The translations under genes and the position numbers were made by a program. This document shows positions 1-8,543 of a DNA stretch of 64,000 nt, piece by piece; the stretch's first letter is position 1, and each line of letters begins with the position of its first letter. Where the stretch lies: NCBI RefSeq assembly GCF_016834655.1, contig NZ_JAENHP010000025.1:62001-126000 (forward strand), in the 5' to 3' direction. The notes beneath the pieces are model-generated. The model did no database searches. It worked only from the letters and a program-made list of their open reading frames with translations, and was not told the origin of the DNA. This DNA comes from Paractinoplanes ovalisporus (GTDB taxonomy: Bacteria; Actinomycetota; Actinomycetes; Mycobacteriales; Micromonosporaceae).

Positions 1-828
1 GTCGACGCCCAGGGCAACAGCCCGTTCGTGTGGTCGATGATCGGGGCCCTGAGCCAGGCGACCTCGCTGCCGATCACCACCGCGGTGACCTGCCCGACGG
101 TCCGGATCCATCCGGCGGTGATCGCCCAGGCCGCGGCCACCAGCGCGGTGCTCACCGGCGGGCGGTTCCGGCTCGGGATCGGCACCGGCGAGGCGCTCAA
201 CGAGCACATCTTCGGCGATGCGTGGCCGGAGGAGGACGTACGGCTGGAAATGCTCGAAGAATCGGTCGAGGTGATGCGCGGTCTCTGGGAGGGCGGCACC
301 TTCTCGCACCACGGCAAGCACTACACCGTCGAGAACGCGCGGATCTACACGCTGCCCGAGAACCCGGTCGAGATCTACGTGTCCGGCTTCGGGCCCAAGG
401 CGGTCGACGTGGCGGCCCGGATCGGCGACGGCTACGTCAGCACCATGCCCGACGGCGAGCTGGTGTCGCGCTTCCGCGACAACGGCGGAGGTTCGAAGAT
501 CGCGCAGGCCGGGTTCAAGGCCGCCTTCGCCGCATCCGCCGAGGAGGGCGCCAAGATCGCGTACGAGAAATGGCCGAACGCCGGCGTGCCCGGTGAGCTC
601 TCCCAGGTGTTGCCCTCGCCCAAGCACTTCGAGCAGGCGTCGCAGCTGGTCACCGAGGAGATGGTGGGTGAGTCGTTCGTGTGCGGCAACGACCCGGCGG
701 CCCACCTCGAAATGATCGACAAGTATCGGCAGGCGGGCTTCGACGAGGTGTACGTGGCCAACACCGGCCCGCACTATCAGGGCCTGTTCGACCTGTACGC
801 CGATCAGATCCTGCCCAAGATCTCGTAG
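1..828 (+). CDS. F420-dependent LLM-class oxidoreductase, 5' truncated by window edge
   Basis: The open frame is already running at base 1, so the start is missing; 275 residues remain and the family (F420-dependent glucose-6-phosphate-dehydrogenase-like, luciferase-like TIM barrel) is usually about 320 residues, so roughly 45 are lost. The visible part opens with the family stretch GNSPFVWSMIGAL and later carries RFRLGIGTGEALNEHIFGD, typical of this group. Members transfer hydride to or from deazaflavin F420 in the cytoplasm; the substrate cannot be told from sequence. A stop at 826-828 is followed closely by recQ, but no link between the two is implied. F420 use fits an actinomycete. Confidence 0.85.
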   Translation, partial: VDAQGNSPFVWSMIGALSQATSLPITTAVTCPTVRIHPAVIAQAAATSAVLTGGRFRLGIGTGEALNEHIFGDAWPEEDVRLEMLEESVEVMRGLWEGGTFSHHGKHYTVENARIYTLPENPVEIYVSGFGPKAVDVAARIGDGYVSTMPDGELVSRFRDNGGGSKIAQAGFKAAFAASAEEGAKIAYEKWPNAGVPGELSQVLPSPKHFEQASQLVTEEMVGESFVCGNDPAAHLEMIDKYRQAGFDEVYVANTGPHYQGLFDLYADQILPKIS

Positions 829-868
829 GCGTTTGCCCGTCATGTCCGCGGGGCACAATGGCCGCTCG

Positions 869-2506
869 ATGAAGCTACCCGTCTACGGACCCCGCCTCCG
901 CAAGGTCGCCCGCAAGCATTTCGGCTGGCCGTCGCTGCGTCCCGGCCAGTTCAAGCCGATGCGGGCCGTCCTGCGCCGCCGCGACGCGCTGGTCGTGCTG
1001 CCCACCGGCGCCGGCAAGTCGGCGATCTATCAGATCCCGGCCGTGCTGCTGCCCGGCCCGACCGTGGTGATCTCGCCGCTGCTCGCCCTCCAGCAGGACC
1101 AAATCGCGGCCCTCAACGAGCGGAACGATCCCCAGATCCGGGCCGTACGGGTGAGCTCGGCCGAGACCCCGGCCCAGCAGCGCGAGGCGATCCGGGAGAT
1201 CCGCGAGGGCCGCGCCGAGTTCCTGTTCATCACCCCCGAGCAGCTCAGCGATCCCGAGCGGATGGCCGAGGTGCGCGCGCTCAAGCCCGGCCTGGTGGCC
1301 GTCGACGAGGCGCACTGCATCTCGGCCTGGGGCCACGACTTCCGCCCCGAGTTCCTCGCCCTGGGCGACCTGATCAAGGGGATCGGCCGTCCGCCCGTCC
1401 TGGCCCTGACCGCGACCGCCTCACCCCCGGTGCGCGACGACATCATCGAACGCCTGCAGCTGAACAAACCCGAGATCCACGTGTCGGGCCTGGACCGGCG
1501 CAACCTGTTCCTCGAGGTCGCCTACTGCCCCGACGAGAGCTACCGCTGGCGCAAGCTGACCGCCCTGCTCGACGCGGCGACCGGCCCCGGCATCATCTAT
1601 GTCGCGACCCGCCGCTCGGCCGAGGAACTGGCCGCCCGCCTCAGCGAGTCCGGCTACCCGGCCGAGTTCTACCACGGCGGCATGGCCGCGGGCGCCCGCG
1701 AACAGAAGCACGAGGACTTCACCGCCGACAAGATCGGCATCATGGTCGCCACGTCGGCGTTCGGCATGGGCATCGACAAGCCGAACATCCGCTGGGTGGC
1801 CCACGTGGCCCTGCCCGACTCCCCCGACAGCTACTTCCAGGAGATCGGCCGCGCCGGCCGCGACGGCGACCCGGCCCAGGCCCTGCTGCTGTGGCGTTCC
1901 GAGGACGAGGCCATCCAGCGCTTCTTCACCGGCGGCGCCCCCGACGAGGTCGAGCTGCGCGAACTGGCGGCGGCGTTGCGCGCGGGCCCGGCGACCAAGA
2001 CGGAGCTGAAGCAGAAGACCGGCCTGGGGCCGCGCAAGCTGGGGGCGTACCTGGGCCTGCTCGAACAGGTGGGCGCGGTGGTGACCGGCCGGGGCAGCAA
2101 ACTGACGGTCCCGGTCTTCGCTCCCCTGCCCGCCGCGGCCGCCACGGCGGCGGTCAAGGAACACGAACGCCAGCAGACGGTCTCGCGCTCCCGGACCGAC
2201 ATGATGCGCGGCTTCGCCGAGACCAGAGCCTGCCGTACGCAGACCTTGCTGGCCTATTTCGGCGAGGCCCAGCCCAAGCCGTGCGGCCATTGCGACAACT
2301 GCGTCGAGGGCACAGCCATCGAGATCGAAACCGCCACCGCCGACGAGCCCTTCCCGGTACACGCCAAGGTCCACCACGGCGAGTGGGGCCCCGGCACGGT
2401 GATGGGTTACGAGGAGGACCGGATGACGGTCCTGTTCGACGAGGTCGGCTACAAGACGCTGTCGGTCCCGGTCGTCATCGAGAACGAGTTGCTCGCTGCC
2501 GGGTGA
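869..2506 (+). CDS. recQ: RecQ-family ATP-dependent DNA helicase
   Basis: A 545-residue superfamily 2 helicase that would unwind DNA 3' to 5' in recombination repair. Visible motifs in order: Walker A LPTGAGKS at residues 44-51, DEAH at 146-149 inside VDEAHCISAWGHDFRPEF, the motif III stretch ALTATA, and motif VI QEIGRAGRDG. A RecQ zinc-binding cysteine set ends in CGHCDNC at 472-478. There is no HRDC domain; the last 60 residues form a small beta-rich tail (HHGEWGPGTVMGYEEDRMTV) seen on many actinobacterial RecQ proteins. The frame is open upstream to a TTG at 833 and an ATG at 842; I use ATG 869 because the helicase homology begins shortly after it, but no start has a convincing ribosome site. 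Confidence 0.9.
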   Translation: MKLPVYGPRLRKVARKHFGWPSLRPGQFKPMRAVLRRRDALVVLPTGAGKSAIYQIPAVLLPGPTVVISPLLALQQDQIAALNERNDPQIRAVRVSSAETPAQQREAIREIREGRAEFLFITPEQLSDPERMAEVRALKPGLVAVDEAHCISAWGHDFRPEFLALGDLIKGIGRPPVLALTATASPPVRDDIIERLQLNKPEIHVSGLDRRNLFLEVAYCPDESYRWRKLTALLDAATGPGIIYVATRRSAEELAARLSESGYPAEFYHGGMAAGAREQKHEDFTADKIGIMVATSAFGMGIDKPNIRWVAHVALPDSPDSYFQEIGRAGRDGDPAQALLLWRSEDEAIQRFFTGGAPDEVELRELAAALRAGPATKTELKQKTGLGPRKLGAYLGLLEQVGAVVTGRGSKLTVPVFAPLPAAAATAAVKEHERQQTVSRSRTDMMRGFAETRACRTQTLLAYFGEAQPKPCGHCDNCVEGTAIEIETATADEPFPVHAKVHHGEWGPGTVMGYEEDRMTVLFDEVGYKTLSVPVVIENELLAAG

Positions 2507-2526
2507 ATCCACTGCGAACCTCCGCG

Positions 2527-3975
2527 TCAGCGGTTGGCGTATTCCGGCTGCGGTGCGGCGGCAGGCTCGGGGCGTGGCGGGCGGTCCTGTCCCCGGCGTA
2601 TCCGGACTATGAGGGTGACAACCAGCAGCAGAGCGACGGCCAGCATGACCGTGCTGCCGGTCAGCGCGGTGCCGACCCGGTCCACCAAGGCGGTCCGGGC
2701 GGAGGCGCTGTCCGGGACGGCCGCGGCGGCGACCGAGACGAGCACACCGAGGCCGAGCGAGCTACCGACCTGGTGGAACGTGTTCACCAGACCGGACGCG
2801 GCGCCCGCGTCGGGGGCGTCGACCCCGGCCAGGCCGGCCGACGTCAGCGGCGCGAAGGCCAGGCCCTGGCCGATGCCGATGAGCACCATGGGCAGCGCGA
2901 CCGCGACAAGGTAGCCGCTGCCGGCGCCGGCGCGGCTCAGCCACCCCATTCCGGCCAGGGTGAGCGCGACCCCGGCGATCAGGACCGGGGTGGCCCCGAA
3001 GCGGCCTACGAGGCGGTTCACCAGCAATGCGACGCCGAAGTTGACCGCGGACATGGGCAGGAAGGCGACACCGGCCTGCAGCGGGGAGAAGCCGAGCACG
3101 CCCTGCAGGTATTGGGTGGTGAAGAAGAAAAAGCCCATCATCGCGCCGAGGTACAGCATGCGGACCAGATAGGCGCCGGTGCGCTCGCGGCTGGCGAACA
3201 GTCGCAACGGCATGATCGGCTGCTCGGCGCGGGCCTCGTTGACCACCAGAGCGGCGAGCAGCAGGATGCCGATGATGAAGGCGCCGATGGTGGTCGGGGC
3301 GGTCCAGCCTGCTTCGGCGGCGTCGACGATGCCGAACACCAGCGCGGTCATGCCCAGTGTCGCGCACAGCGCACCGATCAGGTCGAAGCGGCCGCGGCGG
3401 CGTCCGGTCTCCCCGATGACCCGCAGGGCCAGCACGATCATGGCGGCGGCGATGGGCACGTTCAGGAAGAACCCGGCCCGCCAGGACACCAGGTCGGCCA
3501 GTACTCCGCCGACGACCAGACCGGCGCTGGCACCGATCCCGGCGACCGCGCTGTAGGCGGCGACGGCCTTGGCCCGCTGATGCCCTTCGGCGAAGCTAGC
3601 GGTCAGCAGCGACAGCGACGAGGGCGCGAGGATCGCGGCGCCGATGCCCTGCAGGGCGCGGGCGGCGATCAGCCACCAGGCGGTGGGGGCGACGCCGACC
3701 AGGAACGACGCCAGGCCGAACAACACGAGGCCGACGATGAACATGCGGCGCCGGCCGACGATGTCACCCGAACGGGCGCCGAGCAGCAGCAGACCGCCGA
3801 AGACCAGGGTGTACGCGTCCTGCACCCACGTGAGCCCGGTGGGCGAGAAGGACATGGCCGCCTCGATGCGCGGCAGACCGGTGAAGATGATCGAGTTGTC
3901 CAGGATCACCATGAAGTAGCTCAGGCAGATGATCGCCAGGATCATGGTCGGATGTGCGGGACGTGCGTTCGGCAT
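2527..3975 (-). CDS. MFS drug exporter, DHA2 (EmrB/QacA-like)
   Basis: A 482-residue, about 14-helix major facilitator protein of the drug:H+ antiporter-2 type. The first helix carries MVILDNSIIFTGLPRIE, and the loop after helix 2 has GDIVGRRRMF, both hallmarks of the family. It would export a small hydrophobic or cationic compound using the proton gradient; the substrate is unknown. ATG at 3975 is chosen; a TTG twelve bases upstream is in frame. The gene is divergent from the MmyB-like regulator at 4249, and the 273-base gap holds a palindrome (4010-4031), so regulation of the exporter by that neighbour is the simplest inference. Confidence 0.88.
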   Translation of the reverse strand: MPNARPAHPTMILAIICLSYFMVILDNSIIFTGLPRIEAAMSFSPTGLTWVQDAYTLVFGGLLLLGARSGDIVGRRRMFIVGLVLFGLASFLVGVAPTAWWLIAARALQGIGAAILAPSSLSLLTASFAEGHQRAKAVAAYSAVAGIGASAGLVVGGVLADLVSWRAGFFLNVPIAAAMIVLALRVIGETGRRRGRFDLIGALCATLGMTALVFGIVDAAEAGWTAPTTIGAFIIGILLLAALVVNEARAEQPIMPLRLFASRERTGAYLVRMLYLGAMMGFFFFTTQYLQGVLGFSPLQAGVAFLPMSAVNFGVALLVNRLVGRFGATPVLIAGVALTLAGMGWLSRAGAGSGYLVAVALPMVLIGIGQGLAFAPLTSAGLAGVDAPDAGAASGLVNTFHQVGSSLGLGVLVSVAAAAVPDSASARTALVDRVGTALTGSTVMLAVALLLVVTLIVRIRRGQDRPPRPEPAAAPQPEYANR

Positions 3976-4009
3976 GACTCCAGACAACCGCGAAAGCCGC
4001 AGGCCAGGG

Positions 4010-4031
4010 AGTATCGGCCTTGCCCGGTACT
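4010..4031. promoter_or_regulatory. Imperfect palindrome between MFS exporter and XRE regulator
   Basis: AGTATCGG at 4010-4017 faces CCGGTACT at 4024-4031 across a 6-base spacer, with one mismatch in eight pairs. It lies 35 bases upstream of the exporter start and in the shared 273-base divergent gap, where a local autoregulated operator would sit. Assignment to the XRE regulator is inference. Nothing else stands out in this gap (3976-4248). Confidence 0.4.
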
Positions 4032-4248
4032 GGCATCACCCCCTTCACGCACAAGCACCCGCCGGCCGAGCGGAGAGCCCAGGCAGGTTGCAGGCGGATG
4101 GTGACCGCCGGAGATGTCCTTCGCAGTGGTGATGTCGTAATGGTTCGTCCTCCAGGAAACCGGTAGGGCGGTCTTTGTGGGAGTCACTGACGATCCAGGT
4201 AACGGCAGAACCTCCCAGTGCCACCCGGCTGCGCCGTACCGTCGAGAT

Positions 4249-5121
4249 ATGGACAATCGCAGCGAGACCCGCGACTTCCTCACCACCCGGCGCGCCCGCA
4301 TCACCCCCGAGCAGGCCGGGCTGCCCGCCTACGGCAGCACCCGGCGCGTGCCCGGGCTGCGCCGCGAGGAAGCCGCCATGCTCGCCGGCGTCAGCGTCGA
4401 CTACTACACCCGCCTCGAACGGGGCAATCTGAGCGGCGTGTCCGAAAGCGTGCTCGAAGCCCTGGCCCGCGCCCTGCACCTCGACGACGCCGAACGCGAA
4501 CACCTCTACGACCTGGCCCGGCAGGCGAATCGCAGCCCGGCGCGCACCGCGCAGGCGGCCCGGCGCCGCCCGGCCCAGCGCGTGCGCCCGGGTGTGCAGC
4601 AGCTGCTCGACGCCATGACCGGCGCCCCGGCCTATGTGCGCAACGGCCGGCTCGACATCCTCGCCTCCAACGCGCTGGGCCGTGCGGTGTTCTCGCCCGT
4701 CTTCACCGACGAGGCGCGGACCCCCAACCTGGCCCGCTTCGTCTTCCTCGACCCCGCCTCTCAGGACTTCTACCGCGACTGGGAGCAGCTCGCCGAGGAC
4801 GTCGTGGCACTGCTGCGCGGCGAGGCCGGGCGTGACCCGTACGACCGCAAACTCACCGATCTCATCGGCGAGCTCACCACTCGCAGCGAGTTCTTCCGCG
4901 GTTGGTGGGCCGCGCACAACGTGCGCCTGCACCGCAGCGGCGTCAAGAAGCTGCACCACCCCGTCGTCGGTGACCTCACCCTGACGTACGAGGCCATGGA
5001 GCTCACAGCCGACCAGGGCTTGCGCCTCAACGCCTACAGCGCACCGACAGGTTCAGCGGATCACGATGCCCTCGAGCTGCTGGCGAGCTGGAGTGCTACA
5101 GCCGCCGTCGAGCGTGCCTGA
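4249..5121 (+). CDS. XRE-family regulator, MmyB-like (HTH plus ligand-binding domain)
   Basis: A 290-residue DNA-binding regulator. An N-terminal HTH (about residues 10-75) contains RRVPGLRREEAAMLAGVSVD and YYTRLERGN, the signature of the MmyB-like group, and is followed by a roughly 190-residue MmyB ligand-binding domain with FVFLDPASQDFYRDW. Family members bind small or fatty-acyl ligands and commonly control an adjacent exporter or oxidoreductase. The open frame extends to 4177, but homology starts at ATG 4249. Its neighbours are a divergent MFS exporter and, convergent downstream, an aldo-keto reductase, either of which may be in its regulon (inference). Confidence 0.88.
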   Translation: MDNRSETRDFLTTRRARITPEQAGLPAYGSTRRVPGLRREEAAMLAGVSVDYYTRLERGNLSGVSESVLEALARALHLDDAEREHLYDLARQANRSPARTAQAARRRPAQRVRPGVQQLLDAMTGAPAYVRNGRLDILASNALGRAVFSPVFTDEARTPNLARFVFLDPASQDFYRDWEQLAEDVVALLRGEAGRDPYDRKLTDLIGELTTRSEFFRGWWAAHNVRLHRSGVKKLHHPVVGDLTLTYEAMELTADQGLRLNAYSAPTGSADHDALELLASWSATAAVERA

Positions 5122-5209
5122 CACGCGGTGACAGGCCACGGCAGCGGTCCCACCGGAGCCGGCCGACCAGGGCACCTCTCGGGCGATCCGGCCGGCCAGG
5201 TGCGGCGGA

Positions 5210-6079
5210 TCAGGCTTCGGGGATTGGCCGGCCGAACGACTCCAGGGTGACGGCGGTGGGCTCCGGACCGCCGCGCTTGCCGGTCTCCAGGCCATCGATC
5301 GCGTCGAGCTGCTCGGCGGTGAGCTCGAAGTCGAACACGTCGAAGTTCTCGGCGATGCGCTTCGGGTTGGTCGACTTGGGAATGACCTGGCGGCCCTGCT
5401 GGAGGTGCCAGCGCAGCATCACCTGGGCCGGGCTCCTGCCGTACGCCCGGGCGATCTCGCCGATCACCGGGTCTTCCAAAGTGCTGCGATGGCCGCTGTC
5501 GCGATAGAACGTGATGCCACCGATCGGCGCCCACGCCTGAGTGAGAATGCCGTGCTTCTCGCCGTACGCCTGCACCTCGCGCTGCTGGAAATACGGGTGC
5601 ACCTCGATCTGGTTGACCGCGGGCACAACCGTGGCCTTCTCGAGCAACGCGGTCAGGTGCTCGACCATGAAGTTGCTGACCCCGATGGCGCGGACCTTGC
5701 CGTCGGCCAGCAGCTTCTCCAGCGCCCGGTAGGCGTCGAGCGTCTTCCCGAACTCCGACGGCAGCGCCTGGTGCAGGATCAGCAGATCGATCACGTCGAC
5801 GCCGAGCTTGCCGGCGCTCTTGTCGAAGCCGTGCAGGGTCTCGTCGTACCCGTAGTCGCTGATCCAGATCTTGGTCTCCAGGAAGACGTCGGCTTCGGCC
5901 TCGGCGATTGCCTCGCCCACCTGCCTTTCATTGCCGTACGCGGCGGCGGTGTCGACGTGCCGGTACCCGGTCGACAAGGCCGCCTCGACGGCGGTGACGG
6001 TCTCGTCGGGCGGGGTCTGGAAGACGCCGAAGCCCAGCGCGGGCATCTCGACGCCGTTATTGAGGGTGTAGTGCTCCAT
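5210..6079 (-). CDS. Aldo/keto reductase (2,5-diketo-gluconate reductase-like)
   Basis: A 289-residue NADPH-dependent TIM-barrel oxidoreductase. The catalytic tetrad is visible as Asp43 and Tyr48 in VDTAAAYGNE, Lys70 in LETKIW and His103 in LILHQA. The second signature AIGVSNF and the coenzyme motif IPKSTNPKRI are present, matching the prokaryotic AKR5-type carbonyl reductases that reduce aldehydes and ketones. ATG at 6079 is preceded by GGACC. It is followed 130 bases later by the end of the XRE gene (convergent) and lies 10 bases downstream of a second AKR on the same strand, so the two are probably cotranscribed. Physiological substrate unknown. Confidence 0.9.
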   Translation of the reverse strand: MEHYTLNNGVEMPALGFGVFQTPPDETVTAVEAALSTGYRHVDTAAAYGNERQVGEAIAEAEADVFLETKIWISDYGYDETLHGFDKSAGKLGVDVIDLLILHQALPSEFGKTLDAYRALEKLLADGKVRAIGVSNFMVEHLTALLEKATVVPAVNQIEVHPYFQQREVQAYGEKHGILTQAWAPIGGITFYRDSGHRSTLEDPVIGEIARAYGRSPAQVMLRWHLQQGRQVIPKSTNPKRIAENFDVFDFELTAEQLDAIDGLETGKRGGPEPTAVTLESFGRPIPEA

Positions 6080-6089
6080 GACGGTCCTT

Positions 6090-7115
6090 TCAGCGGCGGC
6101 GCGCGGCCGGCTGCAACGAGGGGCTGACCCAGCCGTTGTCGGCGGGGTTGAGGGTGACGCCGGGCGCGACGATCTCGTCGATGCGGTCCAGTACGTCGTC
6201 GGTGAGCACGACGTCGGCCGCCTTCAGCTGCGAGTCGAGGTGCTCCATGGTGCGCGGGCCGATGATCGCGCTGGTGATCCCCGGGTGGCGCAGCACGAAC
6301 GCGATGGCCATCTCGACGAGGCTGACCCCGGCGTCGTCGGCCACCTTGGCCAGCGCGTCGGCGGCCTCCAGCTTGCGCTGGTTCTCGGGCAGCTTCAGGT
6401 CGAAACGGTTGGCCAGACGCCGCCGGGCGGCCGACATGGGTCCGTTCTGGTCCTCGCCGAGGCGGTAACGGCCGGACAGCCACCCGCCCGCGAGCGGGCT
6501 GTAGGAGAGCACGCCCATGCCGTACTTCTGCGCGAGCGGCAGGATCTCGTTCTCGATGTTGCGGGTCAGGATCGAGTAGGTGGGCTGCTCGGTGACGAAC
6601 CGCTCGCGGCCCCGGTCGCGGGCGACGTACTGGGCGTCGACCAGCGCGGACGCGGGGAACGTGGAGTGGCCTATGTAGCGGACCTTGCCCGCCCGTACGA
6701 GATCGGTCAGCGCGCCCAGCGTCTCGTCGAGGTCGACCGCCGGGTCGTAGCGATGCATCTGGTAGAGGTCGATGTGGTCGGTGCCGAGCCGGCGCAGCGA
6801 GTTCTCGACCGACGTCATGATCCAGCGGCGGGAGCCGCCGCGGTGGTTGGGGTCGTCGTCGAAGGGCATGAAGAACTTGGTGGCCAGCACCACGTCGTCG
6901 CGGCGGCCCTTGAGCGCCTTGCCGACGATCTCCTCCGACTCGCCCTGCGAATACACGTCGGCGGTGTCGACGAAGTTGATGCCGGCGTCGAGCGCGCGGT
7001 GGATGATGCGGATGCTCTCGTCGTGATCCTTGGTGCCCCACTCGCCGAACATCATCGTGCCGAGGCACAGCTCGCTGACATGGACGCCGGTGCGTCCGAG
7101 CGGTCGCAGTTGCAT
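6090..7115 (-). CDS. Aldo/keto reductase (YajO/Tas-like, AKR family)
   Basis: A 341-residue reductase with the tetrad Asp50, Tyr55, Lys80 and His121 (NFVDTADVYSQGESE, LATKFFM, LYQMHRYD). The N-terminus MQLRPLGRTG is typical of voltage-channel-beta-subunit-like and general stress AKRs. It belongs to a different subfamily from the adjacent 5210-6079 enzyme, so the pair is not a recent duplication. Only 10 bases separate the two, and 11 bases separate it from the transporter at 7127, which suggests a three-gene minus-strand operon reading transporter, this AKR, then the second AKR. Substrate unknown. Confidence 0.9.
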   Translation of the reverse strand: MQLRPLGRTGVHVSELCLGTMMFGEWGTKDHDESIRIIHRALDAGINFVDTADVYSQGESEEIVGKALKGRRDDVVLATKFFMPFDDDPNHRGGSRRWIMTSVENSLRRLGTDHIDLYQMHRYDPAVDLDETLGALTDLVRAGKVRYIGHSTFPASALVDAQYVARDRGRERFVTEQPTYSILTRNIENEILPLAQKYGMGVLSYSPLAGGWLSGRYRLGEDQNGPMSAARRRLANRFDLKLPENQRKLEAADALAKVADDAGVSLVEMAIAFVLRHPGITSAIIGPRTMEHLDSQLKAADVVLTDDVLDRIDEIVAPGVTLNPADNGWVSPSLQPAARRR

Positions 7116-7126
7116 GGGTGTTCCTC

Positions 7127-8305
7127 TCAGGAGTGCTGCTTGGTGGTCGCGGCCAGATCGCCGCTGATCCTGTCTCCCTCACCAGAAACCGGGGGGCGTG
7201 CGAACGGCGTGAGCCGCAATGCGATCAAGGCGGCCACGGTGATGACGGCGGCGGCGGCGAACACGGCGCCGTAACCGAGCCTCGTCGCCGCGCCGAGGCC
7301 GATCAGCGGACCGGCCGCGATGGCGCCCAGCCGGCGGGTGTTGGTGTACAGACCGGCGGCCAGCCCGGGGCGCGGAATGATCTGCTGGAACAAGGTCAGG
7401 CCGACACCGGCGACGGTGGCGAAGAACCAGGCGTTGAGCAGCTGCAGCCCGAGCAGCAACACCGGTCCACGGACGACGGCCATGGCGGCGTAGTAGACGA
7501 CGCCGGCCGCGCACCCGGACAACAGCAGCACCGGTCCCGATATGCGGCCGGTCAGCTTGCCGATCAGCAACAGGGCCGGGATCTCCAGCGCGGCGGCGAC
7601 GCCGAGCGCGATGCCCGCCCACGCCACCGCCAGGCCGAGGCGGTCGGTCACGAAAAGGCTCATGACGGACACGGTGGCGCTGTTGGTCGCCTGCAACGCG
7701 ATGAACACCACGACCACCGCCACGACGCGTCCTCGTGGCATCCGCTCGTCTTCGACCGCCGGGCCGCGGTCGCGGACGACCACGGCCCGGTGCATGGCCG
7801 CGGTCGTGGCCACGTTGAGCACCGCCACCGCCGCGATGGCCGCCAGAATCGCCCGCGGGCCGAACCCGGCGATCACCAACGTGGCCAGCGGTGGCCCGGC
7901 CACCCAGGCGAACGAGACGAACGCCCGGGTGCGAACCACGTCACCGGGTGCGGCGCCGGTGTGTTTGAGGTGCGCGAACAACAGCGAGCTCCCGACGCCG
8001 GCCGGGCCGCCCAGCAGCACCAGGGCGACCACCGCCACGGGCAGCGCAGTGGTCACGGCGAGCACACCGGCCAGGCCGAGCGTCAGGACTCCGCAGGCCA
8101 GCATGGGCCGTACGTAATCACCGGCCCGATCGGCGTACGCCGGCACCAGCAGCGAGGCGACGAAGCCACCGGCGTTGTAGATCGCCAGAGCCCAGCCGAT
8201 CTCGCCCGCGCTCGCGTCGAAGACCGTGGCCAGCAACAACGCCAGGGCCGGGTTGAGGAACGCGAACTGCAGGCCCCAGAACAGAGCCGACGCCGGTATC
8301 AGCAC
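7127..8305 (-). CDS. MFS transporter, sugar-efflux-like
   Basis: A roughly 392-residue, 12-helix major facilitator protein resembling sugar efflux transporters of the SET type, though the substrate is not certain. The open frame reaches a GTG at 8464, but that start has no ribosome site and sits ten bases from a strong hairpin. GTG at 8305 has GGGTGA at a good distance and puts the first helix (LIPASALFWGLQFAFLNPAL) right at the N-terminus, so I prefer it. It heads the minus-strand run that continues into the two aldo-keto reductases. A LacI regulator lies just upstream on the same strand. Confidence 0.75.
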   Translation of the reverse strand: MLIPASALFWGLQFAFLNPALALLLATVFDASAGEIGWALAIYNAGGFVASLLVPAYADRAGDYVRPMLACGVLTLGLAGVLAVTTALPVAVVALVLLGGPAGVGSSLLFAHLKHTGAAPGDVVRTRAFVSFAWVAGPPLATLVIAGFGPRAILAAIAAVAVLNVATTAAMHRAVVVRDRGPAVEDERMPRGRVVAVVVVFIALQATNSATVSVMSLFVTDRLGLAVAWAGIALGVAAALEIPALLLIGKLTGRISGPVLLLSGCAAGVVYYAAMAVVRGPVLLLGLQLLNAWFFATVAGVGLTLFQQIIPRPGLAAGLYTNTRRLGAIAAGPLIGLGAATRLGYGAVFAAAAVITVAALIALRLTPFARPPVSGEGDRISGDLAATTKQHS

Positions 8306-8474
8306 GCGCTGTTCACCCGGCGCGAAATCCGTCGAAGCGGCCAGGTCATGCTGGGCCTCGAAGCCGTGATCCGCTCCTGCCGCACGTCGAATCCTCTCGT
8401 GAACGGCGCTGTTCCGCCGATTCGTCCGCCGGGCCGCGTACCCGCCACGAACGAAGGTAGGCACGCCGCCGGCC

Positions 8475-8507
8475 GCCGAGGGAGGTTCTGGTGTTACCTC
8501 CCTCGGC
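8475..8507. terminator. Perfect 12-bp hairpin between LacI gene and MFS gene
   Basis: GCCGAGGGAGGT (8475-8486) pairs with ACCTCCCTCGGC (8496-8507) across a 9-base loop. There is no T-run on either strand. It follows the LacI stop (8544, minus strand) by 36 bases, so it may end that transcript or act as an operator or attenuator for the transporter. Confidence 0.45.
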
Positions 8508-8543
8508 CCGTTTCGTTGCCGGCGAGAAAGGTGATGCCGAGCT

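Noticed and set aside
1891..4104. A 737-residue plus-strand frame across RecQ and the exporter
   Set aside because: It overlaps two well-supported genes on both strands, and the translation is highly charged and repetitive.
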